From positions 248,001-312,000 of the forward strand of contig NZ_CAADFC020000011.1 of the NCBI RefSeq assembly GCF_900696085.1: a DNA stretch of 64,000 nucleotides, read 5' to 3'. Position numbers and translations under genes: made by a program. How positions within the stretch are numbered: position 1 is the first letter of the stretch; each line of letters begins with the position of its first letter. The notes under the pieces are model-generated. The model was not told where the DNA came from and did not search any database. It saw only the letters and a list, made by a program, of their open reading frames with translations. This DNA comes from Bradyrhizobium ivorense (GTDB lineage Bacteria; Pseudomonadota; Alphaproteobacteria; Rhizobiales; Xanthobacteraceae). Positions 35,571 to 45,300 of this stretch are shown here, one piece after another.

Positions 35571-38500
35571 TCATCGTGCATGCGCCGTTGGGGACATGCT
35601 GATGGCGGCGCCGGAAGCACCGGAGACATGTGATATCTCGGCAGCGGGCAGAGCGGCTTCCCTGTCGCTGCACAGCAAAGCGTAGAGTTCCTTCACGCAA
35701 ATGCGGGCGTCCTTCTTTTCTTTTTGAAAGGGCGGGACGATGGGCAACCTGATATCGGCCTTTTGGTAGAACGGACTGCGCTCTTTGTGCAGCTGGTCAA
35801 CCTTCTGCTCGATGTCGACGCCTTGCAGCAGCGCCCGGCTGGTGTCTCCCTTCAGGCGCCTGCGGAGCTCTTTCAGCTCGGTGTCGAGCCAGATCGACTT
35901 CGCCTTATTAAGGATCAGGGCTCGATTGGACTCCTTGCCAAAGCAGCCGCCGCCGGTTGCGATGACGATGGGCCCTCTCTCCAACTGCTTGGCGAGCTCT
36001 TTGGTCTCCAGGTCCCTGAAGTGCGCCTCGCCGCGGCCAGGGTCGGCGAACATCTCCATCAGACTGCCGTGCTCGGCGACGATACGCTGATCGATGTCGA
36101 CAAACTCCACCCCCAACTCCTTGGCAAGCTGGGCGCCGATGCGCGACTTGCCGCTCGCCGGCATGCCGACGAGCACTACCGGCCGCGTACCGAGGGCCGC
36201 GAGGATCTCGCCGGCTTGCGGCGAGCGAGCGACCGCAATCTGTTGTCTTGCGACGGTGGTCGACCTGGAGGTCGCTGCCGCCCTCGACCTGCTTTCTCCT
36301 GACGAGCCCCAGTGCAATATCTCCCAGGCGCCACGGGGAACGGGGACCAGCTCGCCTTCGCTCTGCGCGAGCTCGGCCCGGTAACTGGCCGGCGTATGGA
36401 ACTCGACCTCGAAGCGATAATTCTGCGCGGTTCTGAACGTCGTGCGAACGCCGCGTAACCGCGGGGTGTCCATCCTGATGAACCAGTTGGTGGTCTCGAC
36501 CTCGCTGCAGTCCCGCTCCTCGAAGGCCAGTGCCGCCTTCCTGAAGGCGCGCGTAAAAGCCTCGTCCGGGATCTCGAAGACATGGCGCACGGCATTGGTG
36601 ACCCATTGGGCCGCCTGCGCCGCACTCACGCTCTGGCCGGTCAACTCGTCGGCTACCTGCCCGAGCGACCGTTGGTCAAGATGCGGCATTTTCACCTCGA
36701 TGCCGTCCTGCTGCAAAAGCTCAGCAACCGCATGCACAGTTTCGGTAATCGCGCTTTCTTGCGTGGCGCGCTCCAGGGCCTGTTCGCTGCTCAGCGTTAT
36801 CCTGCTGGCGGGGTCGTCGTCGGCCGAGATTGCCAAGGCGCTGGGCAGGATCCGCTTTTCGACGGCGAGGCTGATCGAGGCCTCCATGACCGAGGCTGCC
36901 AGCGTGGGGTTGTCCTTCAGATCCGCCAGGCTGCCATCGACGTCGAACCGGCCCTGGTGGAGCTTTGCCGCCTGCCCCTTGACATAGGGCGCCGGCCTGA
37001 AGCCCGGCCTCCGCTCCAAGAGCCGCTGCAATTCGTTGGCTTTTTGCGTGAACACCTGCGTACCGGTATCGGACTTGTAGGCGTCCGTGCCGACCTTGAT
37101 GCCGACGCTCAACAGATTGATGGCGCTTTCACGCAGATCGTCCGGGTTGTAGCCGTCGGGCCGCGGATCGATGCGCGGCTGGTAGTGGTTGAGCAGGAAG
37201 TCGATACGCTTCCTGGCGTCAGCGGCTGCCGGATAGGATTCGCTGAGTTTCGGGAAGAGCGCGCCGGCGTCGGCGCTGACGGCGGGCTTCGCGCCGGTTG
37301 AGGTCACGGATCGCGCTAACTGCTGCTTGACGTCCGATGGCTCATGAGCCGGCTCGCTATTGAGCTGCAGGTTCCAGTCCTGGAGCTCGGCCACTAGCAA
37401 GGCGGCCAGTTCGCAGGCCACCGGATGCCTGGCGGCCTTGCTGTCTTCCCTCGCCCTGGCGATGAGCTCATGGAGGGTCTGGCCATCAGGCCGATCTTCC
37501 TGCAACAGTGCGCGGATGTCGGCCTTGAGCTCAGGATGAATGCCCTCGTAGGTGCCGAAGATGGCACGCTCGGCAAACCAGCGTTGCGCCTCCAGCGGCT
37601 GCGCCAGCATGTTGCGCTGCAGGCAGCTGTAGGTCTCCAGCACCAGCCCGGAGGCCGACAGGATCTGCTTGGCCCGGCTGAACTGGTAGCCGCCTTTCTC
37701 AATGGCCGGCGTGTGCGACTTCGGCGGCTTCAGCGAGGCGATGCCGCGCGCCTGCAGCTGCGCGTCGAACTGGCTCACATGCTCGTAAAGGCGAGCTCGG
37801 TCGCCGATGATGATGACGGCGTCGCCGTCAAAATCGCCGTCGAGCTTTTTTTGTTCGGCGCTCGGAACCGCAACCAAAGAGCCGGGCGCGAACACCTCCG
37901 TCGCCTGCAGGATGCCGACGCACTCGAGCGCGGTGTCGGCCTTGACCCGGTCCTTTGCCTCCAGCCAGCGCGAATGGCACTTTACGTCCTCGGCAGACAT
38001 CACCACCCCGCGCTCGGCAAAGTCTGCCGGCCACATTTCGTCGGGCACAACGATCAAGATGCCTTTGGCAAAGAAGGTCGGATCGTCGGCGGCAAGCCCA
38101 GCCTCCGACTTGTGCGCGACGTTGAAGCTGTATTGGAAGGCCACGCACCGATCCAGGAACGCCGCGGTCCGATCGCCATCGCGCGCCGACCTGACCCGGT
38201 CGGCGGCGAACGGGCGCAGGTTGGGCTTGTCATAGGGGGAGCGTCCGACAAGCACGCCAGCGTCACGGGTCAAGGTCTTGCTCTTGCCCGTCGGCACATG
38301 CAGGTATTCGTCGCTGGACGGCACGGCGATAGCGCCCGAACCTTCGATATGCCCGCCCGTGACCGTCCGGAACAACTCCTCGGGGGTGAGGCTTTGATGG
38401 GTTTCGAGCCAAGCCAGAGCCTTCTCGCGGGTCTCCTGTGCCACCTCGACGCTGCGCGGATAATGTTGCAGCGCTGAGGGCGGTACCGCCGATTGCCTTT

Positions 38501-40976
38501 TATCGGCAAAGGCCGGCATCCGCCTAGGAGCGTCGTGGCGAGCCCGGGCAATGGCCGGCATGCGCTCGGCCAGTGAGGCCCTGATGAAGCCGCAGCCGTC
38601 ATGCGGCCGCAAGGCGATCTCGCCGTCTCGCCCCTCGAACCGGAAGGGATGCACTGCAGCTGCGGGGCGATCGGGCAGAAGGGAAAGCTTGAAGCACCCT
38701 TCCAGCGCATAATCGTGCGGACCAATGTCGGGGATGCCCGGCGGCGAGGCAAATCCGCGGCGCTGGGTATAGTAATAGGCTTCCTTGAACGGCGCCCAGG
38801 CCCGCGACAGCTGCTCAAAGGCCGTACCCGGAGCCGTCTCGGCATAGGGGATCGCCAAAAGCTTGCCGCTTGGGACCTCTTCGGCCGCGAAGGGCAGCTG
38901 AGAGGCAAGCTGGTTCAAGCTCTTTTCCGGCGGCCTCAGTTTGCTGCCGCCGAACAGGTCCATGCGGTAGGGCACGCCCTCCACGGTGAGCGTGCGTGTC
39001 AGCATGGCGCCAGTCGGAACTCCCTTTAGCTGCACCGCCACCACCTTCACCGCGCCCGAGGTCAAGCGGTGGAAAATGGAATAGCGCAACTCAGCTTCGC
39101 TGCCCAGCGGCCGGCCTTGCATGTCAACCACCGGCAGCCGCATCAGTCCGGCATCGCCTTGCGGCGGTCTCGGCTCGTGGTCCATGGTCTGAAGGACCCG
39201 ATGGACATCGAAGCTGGCGGCTGCATGCTGGGCCTGGATCATCGATGCGTTCTGCGCCATGAAGGTGTCGAGCGCTTCGAGCGGCTCCTTCGCCTCGATC
39301 TCGGCGATCACGTTCCAGCTCTTGCAGGAAAGGTCGGCGTAGATGAGGGCGCGGGTACTGTCCAGGATCTGCCTGGTCTTGCCGTGCAGCTCTTGCTGCC
39401 TGGCCTGCAAGGCGAGCTCGTCGCCATCGACATAGGGCCGCCGGTAGAGCGTCTCCAGCACCGCCCGGCTCTTGAGCACCTGGTAGATCGAAAGCGCCGG
39501 GAAGCGGCTTGCATTGGCGCCGCTGGTGCGCTCGGCCTGGCTTGGCTTGAGATAGGCATCGATCTTGTGTTCCACCACCGGCTGGATGGCGTTGAGCAGG
39601 TTCAGCGCCGACCTGCGGTGCCAGCGCAACACCGGCTTCGGGCTGCGAGCCAGTGGCAGCAGGGAGGCGCAAAGATTGCCCATCGTCTCGAGGTTGTTGT
39701 CGCGCTTAAACCCGGGAGCGGCACGTAACACCTCGAGCCTGTCCAGCCCCGGTTGTGCCAGCGCACCGAGATCGTCCAACAACTGCGCCTTGCCCAACGA
39801 CCTGAATATACTCGCGATGGCATGGACATCGGCCTGCTGCAGCCGATCCTCGGCATATTGGAGGTAGTGCGCCAGCCGATGCAGCCGGTCCTTCAGCAAG
39901 GCCGGTTCGGCAACCTCGCCGGCGATCTCTCCCGCCTCGATACTCCGCGACAAACCGTTGGCGACCCTGACTAGCGCAGACGTGCTGAAAGTGCTGAAGC
40001 GACGGCCCTTGGAACCGAGCTCGCCGGCGATGGCAACGATCGCCTTGCGTGCTTTTTCTTCTTCCGGCCACTTGCCGAAACCGTTCACCAGATTGGCCAA
40101 TTCTTGATCCGAGAATCCGTGAAGATTGCCGGCGCGGGCAACCACCGCGCCGGCGATGGCAACCGTCGCTTCACGCGTCTTCTGCTGGTCCGGCCATCTG
40201 CTGAAGCCGTTCACCAAATCGGCCAACTCTGAATCCGAAAATCCGTCGAGATTGCCGGCGCGGGCAAGCACAGCGCCGGCGATGGCAAGCGTCGCTTCGC
40301 GCGTCTTCTGCTGGTCCGACATTGCGTTGGAGATGCGGTGCGGGCCTCCTTCGCTATCAGGACGCCCTGCTTGTCCGACCAACTCTCCGCGATCCACCAA
40401 CACGCATCTCAGGGCCTGGGCATCTTGATGACGCACGGGCTCGACGGAACGTGATGAGGCGGCTTGCTGACCCGGGATAGTCGGCTCACGACCATCATCG
40501 CGCTCCGTCGAAGCGGCGGACAAGGTCAATGTATTGGCTTCCTGCCCGCTTCTGGTCCCCCGCTCGAGGCACCACTGCCGATAACTGCGAATGTCCATCT
40601 GCGAAGCGATACCGCCAAAGGAATCCAAGATGGCGTTGCGGTCGATGATCCCCGTCGGCCCGCAATTAGCGCGCCCCTGTGACGGATTTCGCAAAAGGCG
40701 AGGGCTGTCAAACAACGCGGACTCACGATAGGGGCGATTCAAGCGAGGATTCGGGCGACGTTCAATCTCGGCCAGCACCGTGCCTAGCTGCGGCGACATA
40801 CTGCCCAGCGAATTGTCTTCCCCGTCGGATAATTCCACCCAGCTCACTGCGCTTGACTGCTCCAGATGGTCAGTTGCTGACGGAGAAGCTTCCGTGCTCG
40901 AATGCTGGATTTCCTCATCTTCTTCGATGATGGTATACAAAGCACGATCAGCCCGGCCTCGCTCGACAAACTCCAT
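35571..40976 (-). CDS. giant SKWP-repeat T3 effector with RdRP-like and shikimate-kinase-like domains (effector A)
   Basis: An 1801-residue protein (ATG 40976, GGGAG 8 nt upstream). Layout: residues 1-210 low-complexity, Ser/acidic-rich, fitting a T3 secretion signal; about 215-330 two SKWP-type 42-residue repeats (LVNGFSRWP, LVNGFGKWP) plus a degenerate third; then a helical region. A central domain carries HDGCGFIRASLA (H792), NLRPFAADRV near 918, and LDGDFDGDAVIII with DFDGD at 1048-1052. The order DGxGxI, RP, DxDGD is that of eukaryotic-type RNA-dependent RNA polymerases (double-psi beta-barrel). From about 1596 comes a shikimate-kinase-like P-loop domain: GMPASGKS at 1604-1611, VDID, FRDLE, ATGGGCF. 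SKWP repeats are known from Ralstonia RipS and Xanthomonas XopAD effectors. The polymerase assignment is an inference from motifs; activity is unknown. A tts box lies upstream. Confidence 0.8.
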   Translation of the reverse strand: MEFVERGRADRALYTIIEEDEEIQHSSTEASPSATDHLEQSSAVSWVELSDGEDNSLGSMSPQLGTVLAEIERRPNPRLNRPYRESALFDSPRLLRNPSQGRANCGPTGIIDRNAILDSFGGIASQMDIRSYRQWCLERGTRSGQEANTLTLSAASTERDDGREPTIPGQQAASSRSVEPVRHQDAQALRCVLVDRGELVGQAGRPDSEGGPHRISNAMSDQQKTREATLAIAGAVLARAGNLDGFSDSELADLVNGFSRWPDQQKTREATVAIAGAVVARAGNLHGFSDQELANLVNGFGKWPEEEKARKAIVAIAGELGSKGRRFSTFSTSALVRVANGLSRSIEAGEIAGEVAEPALLKDRLHRLAHYLQYAEDRLQQADVHAIASIFRSLGKAQLLDDLGALAQPGLDRLEVLRAAPGFKRDNNLETMGNLCASLLPLARSPKPVLRWHRRSALNLLNAIQPVVEHKIDAYLKPSQAERTSGANASRFPALSIYQVLKSRAVLETLYRRPYVDGDELALQARQQELHGKTRQILDSTRALIYADLSCKSWNVIAEIEAKEPLEALDTFMAQNASMIQAQHAAASFDVHRVLQTMDHEPRPPQGDAGLMRLPVVDMQGRPLGSEAELRYSIFHRLTSGAVKVVAVQLKGVPTGAMLTRTLTVEGVPYRMDLFGGSKLRPPEKSLNQLASQLPFAAEEVPSGKLLAIPYAETAPGTAFEQLSRAWAPFKEAYYYTQRRGFASPPGIPDIGPHDYALEGCFKLSLLPDRPAAAVHPFRFEGRDGEIALRPHDGCGFIRASLAERMPAIARARHDAPRRMPAFADKRQSAVPPSALQHYPRSVEVAQETREKALAWLETHQSLTPEELFRTVTGGHIEGSGAIAVPSSDEYLHVPTGKSKTLTRDAGVLVGRSPYDKPNLRPFAADRVRSARDGDRTAAFLDRCVAFQYSFNVAHKSEAGLAADDPTFFAKGILIVVPDEMWPADFAERGVVMSAEDVKCHSRWLEAKDRVKADTALECVGILQATEVFAPGSLVAVPSAEQKKLDGDFDGDAVIIIGDRARLYEHVSQFDAQLQARGIASLKPPKSHTPAIEKGGYQFSRAKQILSASGLVLETYSCLQRNMLAQPLEAQRWFAERAIFGTYEGIHPELKADIRALLQEDRPDGQTLHELIARAREDSKAARHPVACELAALLVAELQDWNLQLNSEPAHEPSDVKQQLARSVTSTGAKPAVSADAGALFPKLSESYPAAADARKRIDFLLNHYQPRIDPRPDGYNPDDLRESAINLLSVGIKVGTDAYKSDTGTQVFTQKANELQRLLERRPGFRPAPYVKGQAAKLHQGRFDVDGSLADLKDNPTLAASVMEASISLAVEKRILPSALAISADDDPASRITLSSEQALERATQESAITETVHAVAELLQQDGIEVKMPHLDQRSLGQVADELTGQSVSAAQAAQWVTNAVRHVFEIPDEAFTRAFRKAALAFEERDCSEVETTNWFIRMDTPRLRGVRTTFRTAQNYRFEVEFHTPASYRAELAQSEGELVPVPRGAWEILHWGSSGESRSRAAATSRSTTVARQQIAVARSPQAGEILAALGTRPVVLVGMPASGKSRIGAQLAKELGVEFVDIDQRIVAEHGSLMEMFADPGRGEAHFRDLETKELAKQLERGPIVIATGGGCFGKESNRALILNKAKSIWLDTELKELRRRLKGDTSRALLQGVDIEQKVDQLHKERSPFYQKADIRLPIVPPFQKEKKDARICVKELYALLCSDREAALPAAEISHVSGASGAAISMSPTAHAR
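40010..40330 (-). repeat. SKWP repeats in effector A (2 copies plus flanks)
   Basis: Two nearly identical copies of about 126 bp (42 codons) share the core LVNGF[S/G][R/K]WP. DNA identity is high, pointing to a recent duplication. A diverged third unit follows toward the C-terminus. Confidence 0.85.
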
Positions 40977-41037
40977 GCCTAGTCTCCCGTTTAGAAGGCC
41001 CGCCGCCGGTTTCTGATCACGGGATATTGCGGAGTCC

Positions 41038-41055
41038 AGCTTACGAGATGCTGAC
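41038..41055 (-). promoter_or_regulatory. tts box (TtsI-binding site) upstream of effector A
   Basis: The minus strand reads GTCAGCATCTCGTAAGCT. It matches the rhizobial tts-box core GTCAGCTT-GTCGAAAGCT at 15 of 18 positions, with the same spacing. It lies 62-79 bp upstream of the ATG at 40976. TtsI is the response regulator that switches on T3SS genes after flavonoid/NodD induction, so effector A is probably co-regulated with symbiotic T3SS effectors. Confidence 0.8.
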
Positions 41056-41447
41056 GATCGCGACGAGAATATCCGCGTCAGGGTGTCGCGTCATAAGCCC
41101 CCCAAGCTCGCCGAATAGCAACTATGGATATCAGTGTGAGAAAGCTTGGAAGCTCGAGATTTCCAAATGCAGCAAGGCCACAGCTCCCTTTCTCTAGTTC
41201 GGTTGGGTGGCCCTTAGCAGAAAGCAACGCGTCCCTAAGCCACCATCAGCCTCGCGTCATTTGCCGGCCACTGAGGCCGCCTTCTTCCCGTTTCAGTTCC
41301 TGAAACTCGACTCGCACCGTCGTCTGGACAGCGGGAGCACGGGCTCTTTCTCCGTCCAGGCAAATACCTAACCAACCAAGAGCCACCGATCCGCACGAGT
41401 GGAAATCAAGCAGCCCCGCGCCAATAAGGCAAATTGAGCGATATCGA
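41056..41447. other. intergenic between tts box and trxA
   Basis: No gene is supported. The region separates the effector A promoter from the 3' end of trxA. Confidence 0.3.
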
Positions 41448-41768
41448 TCAGGCAGCGTTCGAAATCCAGTTCAAAAGAGCTGTCTTCGGTTTGGCGCCGA
41501 CCGAGAAATCGGCCACCTCGCCGCCTTTGAAGATCGCGAGGGCCGGAATGGAGCGCACGCCCAATTGGGCGGCGAGTTCCGGGTTTTCATCGATGTTGAG
41601 CTTGGCGACCTTGATCTTGCCTTCCATTTCGACGGAGATTTCCTCGAGGCTCGGAGCAATCATCTTGCAGGGATCGCACCATTCGGCCCAGAAATCGACG
41701 ACCACGGGTGCTGCGGATTCCAGAACTTCCGACTGGAAGTTATTGATATCGACTTTCACGGTAGCCAT
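41448..41768 (-). CDS. trxA: thioredoxin with variant active site WCDPC
   Basis: A 106-residue thioredoxin from ATG 41768. A longer frame to 41831 has an unlikely N-terminal extension. The fold signature is complete (VVVDFWAEWCDPCKMIAP, then DENPELAAQLGVRSIPALAI). The redox motif is W30-C31-D32-P33-C34; in most thioredoxins the residue after the first Cys is Gly. That substitution should change the redox potential or partner choice. The gene lies between two T3 effector genes. It may be the island's own redox protein and not the housekeeping copy. Confidence 0.85.
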   Translation of the reverse strand: MATVKVDINNFQSEVLESAAPVVVDFWAEWCDPCKMIAPSLEEISVEMEGKIKVAKLNIDENPELAAQLGVRSIPALAIFKGGEVADFSVGAKPKTALLNWISNAA

Positions 41769-42213
41769 GGCTGCTCCTTTGACCGAAGAAGATGTTGAAC
41801 CACATGTGACGGTGCGGTGCAGAATTTTCAATTATCAACCCGACCATGGTGGCTGTAGAACTCATGCGCAGCACGCGCGAAACGCTGCTGCCGACTGCCC
41901 TTTGACAGCCGGCCTCCCCCACTAACACGCCGCTGCGTGCGCAAGTTTTTCAGGTTCACAAGCTAGTCGTCCGTTCTTTAATCGCGGGCACGGTGTCAAC
42001 CCCGATCGACAAAAATGATCCGCTGCCGGGTTCATGGTTGTTTCCGCGGTCGTCTCTGCAGGAGCGCCACATGATGGCGCTCAAGAGGTGTGGCATCCCG
42101 ATGTAAAGACGCGGTGCGTAAGCCCGCTGGGACGACTTCGAGATTGCCCACACCTTCGTCTCGGCAGGGACGCTTGTTCCGCCGAAGGCGGATTCCGGTT
42201 GGTTTAAGATTGG
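41769..42213. other. intergenic with trxA promoter region
   Basis: No gene is supported. The part up to 42213 may be the right end of the IS110 element whose tail follows. Confidence 0.3.
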
Positions 42214-42376
42214 TTCAGGCGGTGCGCATATTTGCCTGGAATTCGGTGCCATCAGTCCAGATGGCATGGAGGATGACAGCCATTTTGCGAGCGACGGTAA
42301 CCTTGGCCTTTTTGGTGCCGATGCGTTTGGCCAGCTTGCTGCCCCAGCCGTGGCAGTCGATAGTGAAGCGGATCAT
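42214..42376 (-). mobile_element. IS110-family transposase C-terminal remnant
   Basis: ATG 42376 overlaps the stop of effector B as ATGA. The 53-codon frame encodes MIRFTIDCHGWGSKLAKRIG, then KVTVARKMAVILHAIWTDGT and a stop at 42214, the typical end of an IS110 transposase. The rest of the element is gone. Confidence 0.7.
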
Positions 42377-45300
42377 GGCATCTGCTCCTGCGCAACCGAA
42401 GCTCGCGCCCTCAGGGCGCTTGAGGCTGCGAGCTCCTCTTTAACCGAGCCAGATTGCCCAGCGTCTAGCTCGCCACCGGCGCAGAGATAGCTGTGCAGCT
42501 CGCTAAGACAAGCATCCGCGCTGTTGAGTTCCCGCCGGTCCTGTGGGGCAATCGTGAGATTGGCCAGCTTATACACAGGATTGCGCTGTTCCATCAGGTT
42601 TGTGATCGTCTCGTCCCGGTCTGCGGTTTGTATTTTCGGACGGTTGGTGTCGTTTCGCAGGTTGCGCCTGATCACGTCCTCGTTGGTATTAAGCCAGATC
42701 GAGACCGCCTTCTCGCCGACACGACGCCGGACTTCTTCGGTCATGAAGGCTCCACCGCCGGTTGCGAGCACCAGCGGCCCCCGATCGAGCAGCCGGCTGA
42801 TCTCATTCGCCTCGATATCCCTGAAATGCGCCTCACCGTCCTCCTCGAAAATCCGGGTTATGGACTTGCCAGCCTTCGCCTCGATCTCTTTATCGGAGTC
42901 GACGAACGTCAGCCCCAGCTGCTTTGCGAGTGCACGTCCCACACCGGATTTCCCGGCCCCCATCATGCCAACGAGCACGATCGGGCGGTTGTCGAGGGCA
43001 CCAACAATCTCTGTTGCGCGTGCCGACCGCGCTGCGCGTGTCGGCCGGGCCACGTTCGACACACGAGCAGGGCTAGCGCCAACGCTGTTGCCGGCTTCGG
43101 CTTCCCAATGGGGGATCTCTGTGGCCCCCTCGGGGATGACAACCTTGTTGCACGCGCGTCGCACGCGCTCCAGGAGTTGCTCGGCTAAAGACTCATCCGG
43201 GGGCTCTTCGCTCCCTCGCTGCAACCGTCTGAGCTTCTGCAGCTCCTTGTAGGTCTCGTGATTGTCGAGCTTGGCCTTGTAGCTGTCTGCCGTGTGAAAC
43301 TCGATCTCAAAACGGTAACCGCCAGGCGTGGCGAGCACTGTCTTGATGCCAGCGAAGGTCCGCGATCGCGTCCTGAACCAGTTGGTCGTGCTGACCTCGC
43401 TATACCCGCTCTCCTCGAACGCTAGAATGGCATTCTTGAAGGCACGTGTAAAATCCCTGTCAGAGAATTCGAAGACGTGGCGTACAGCGTTGTTGAAAAG
43501 CTGGGCGCCGGTCTCAGAGCTGGCCTGGATTCCGGTGAGCTCGTCTGTCATTGAGCTTGCCGATCTCAGACGCTTGGGCAAATGGGGCATCTTCACCTCG
43601 ATGCCGGCCCCCTTAAGGGCTTCGGCAACCGACGTTGCCGTCCGGGTGATGTCCTTCTCTTCGGCTTGAGCGCGGGAAGCCTCCATTTGGGCGCGCTGTG
43701 CCGCCTCCTCGCGAGTCAACGTGATTGTGGTGGCGACATCTTCGGCAGCAAGCGTTGGAGCCGAGAGTTCGCGCAGAATGCCCCGCTCGGCAGCAAGCTT
43801 GATCGAGGCTTGCATGACCGAAGCCGCCAGCGTCGGATTGTCCTTGAGATTTTCCAAGGCCGCATCGACATCGAAACGACCTTGGTCGAGGGTAGCCGCC
43901 AAGCTCTTGGTGTATGGAGCCGATTTCAACCCGGGTGTCTGTTGAAGCAGGCGCTGAAGGTGCCTGCTCTTGATCATAAAGGCGTAAGCGCCAGTGTCGG
44001 ATTTGTAGGCGTCAGCTCCGACCTTGATGCCGATGCTCAGCAGATTTTTTGCACTTTGGACGAGGTCGTGCGGCATGTAACCATCCGGTCGGGGGTCGAT
44101 GCGCGTAGGGTAACGATCGACCAGAAGCTGGACGCGGTCCCGGGGGTGAGCCGTTGCCGGATAGGTCTCGGCTAGCTGCGGAAACAGCTCGCAAAGCGCC
44201 TGGCTCATTGCGAGCTGTCTCTCACTCGCAGTGGCAGCTGTTTCGGGCAGGAGTAGTTCGGGCGGAACTTGCTCGTCGAGACTTGCCGCCCACGCCTCGA
44301 GTTCGGTGAGGAGCAACTCGGCCGTCTCGAGCGCGGCCGGATGGTGTGCCAGCTCGATATCGTGCCGCGCCTTCTCGAGCTTGTCCCGGACGTCGTGAGC
44401 ACTAACCTGTTCCTGCTCCAGCAGGCCGCGGATGTCTCGCTTGAGCTCTCGGTCAATGCCTTCGTACGTGCCGAATATGGCACGTTCTGCAAACCACTGC
44501 CGGGCTTGATGTGATTGAGCCAGAAAGCCTCGCTGCAGGCCGGTATAGGTTTCCAGAACGCTCCGCGTGGCGGCGAGAATCTGGCTGGCGCGACCGAAAT
44601 TATAGCGACCGTCCTCAATCGCCGGGGTATGGGATTTTGGCGGCTTGAGCGAGCGCAGGCCACGAGCTTGCTCCTCTTGGTCGAATTGCCTGACATGCTC
44701 GTAAAGCTGCGGCCGGTCGGCAATGATAATGGCCGTATCGCCGTCGAAGTCGCCGTCGAGTTTTTTCTGCTCATCAGGCGGGATGGCAACCAGGGACCCC
44801 GGTGCGAAGATCTCAGTGGCCTGCAGGATCCCGATACAATCGAGCGAGCTGTCCGCCGTTACGCGGTCCTTGCCCTTGATCCAGCTCGAATGGCACTTGA
44901 CGTCCTCGGCGGACATCACCAAGCCACGGTCGGCGAAGTCGGCCGGCCACATTTCATCGGGTACCACGATCAGAAGCCCCTTGGCAAAGAAAGTCGGATC
45001 GTCGACTGTCAGTTCCTCCCCCGACTTTTGGGCGACATTGAAGCTGTATTGTATGGTCACGCACTGATCGAGAAACGCCGCAGTCGGGTCCCCATCCGCG
45101 GCGGACCTGACCCGGTCGGGGGCAAACGGGCGGAGGTTGGGCTTGTCGTAGGGCGATCGCCCGATCAGCACGCCACCACCGGTCAATGTTTCGCTCTTGA
45201 GCCTCGGCACATGCAGACGGCCATCAGCGGATGGGATGGCGACAGCGCCCGGACCATTGATGTTCGCGGCTGTTACGACGCGAAACAGCTCCTCCGGCGT

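Noticed and set aside
37425..38477. 350-codon plus-strand frame inside effector A
   Set aside because: Antisense shadow of the effector. Composition is biased and no family is matched.
40010..40330. CRISPR-like direct repeats
   Set aside because: Units are 126 bp, in frame and coding for SKWP repeats, without unique spacers.
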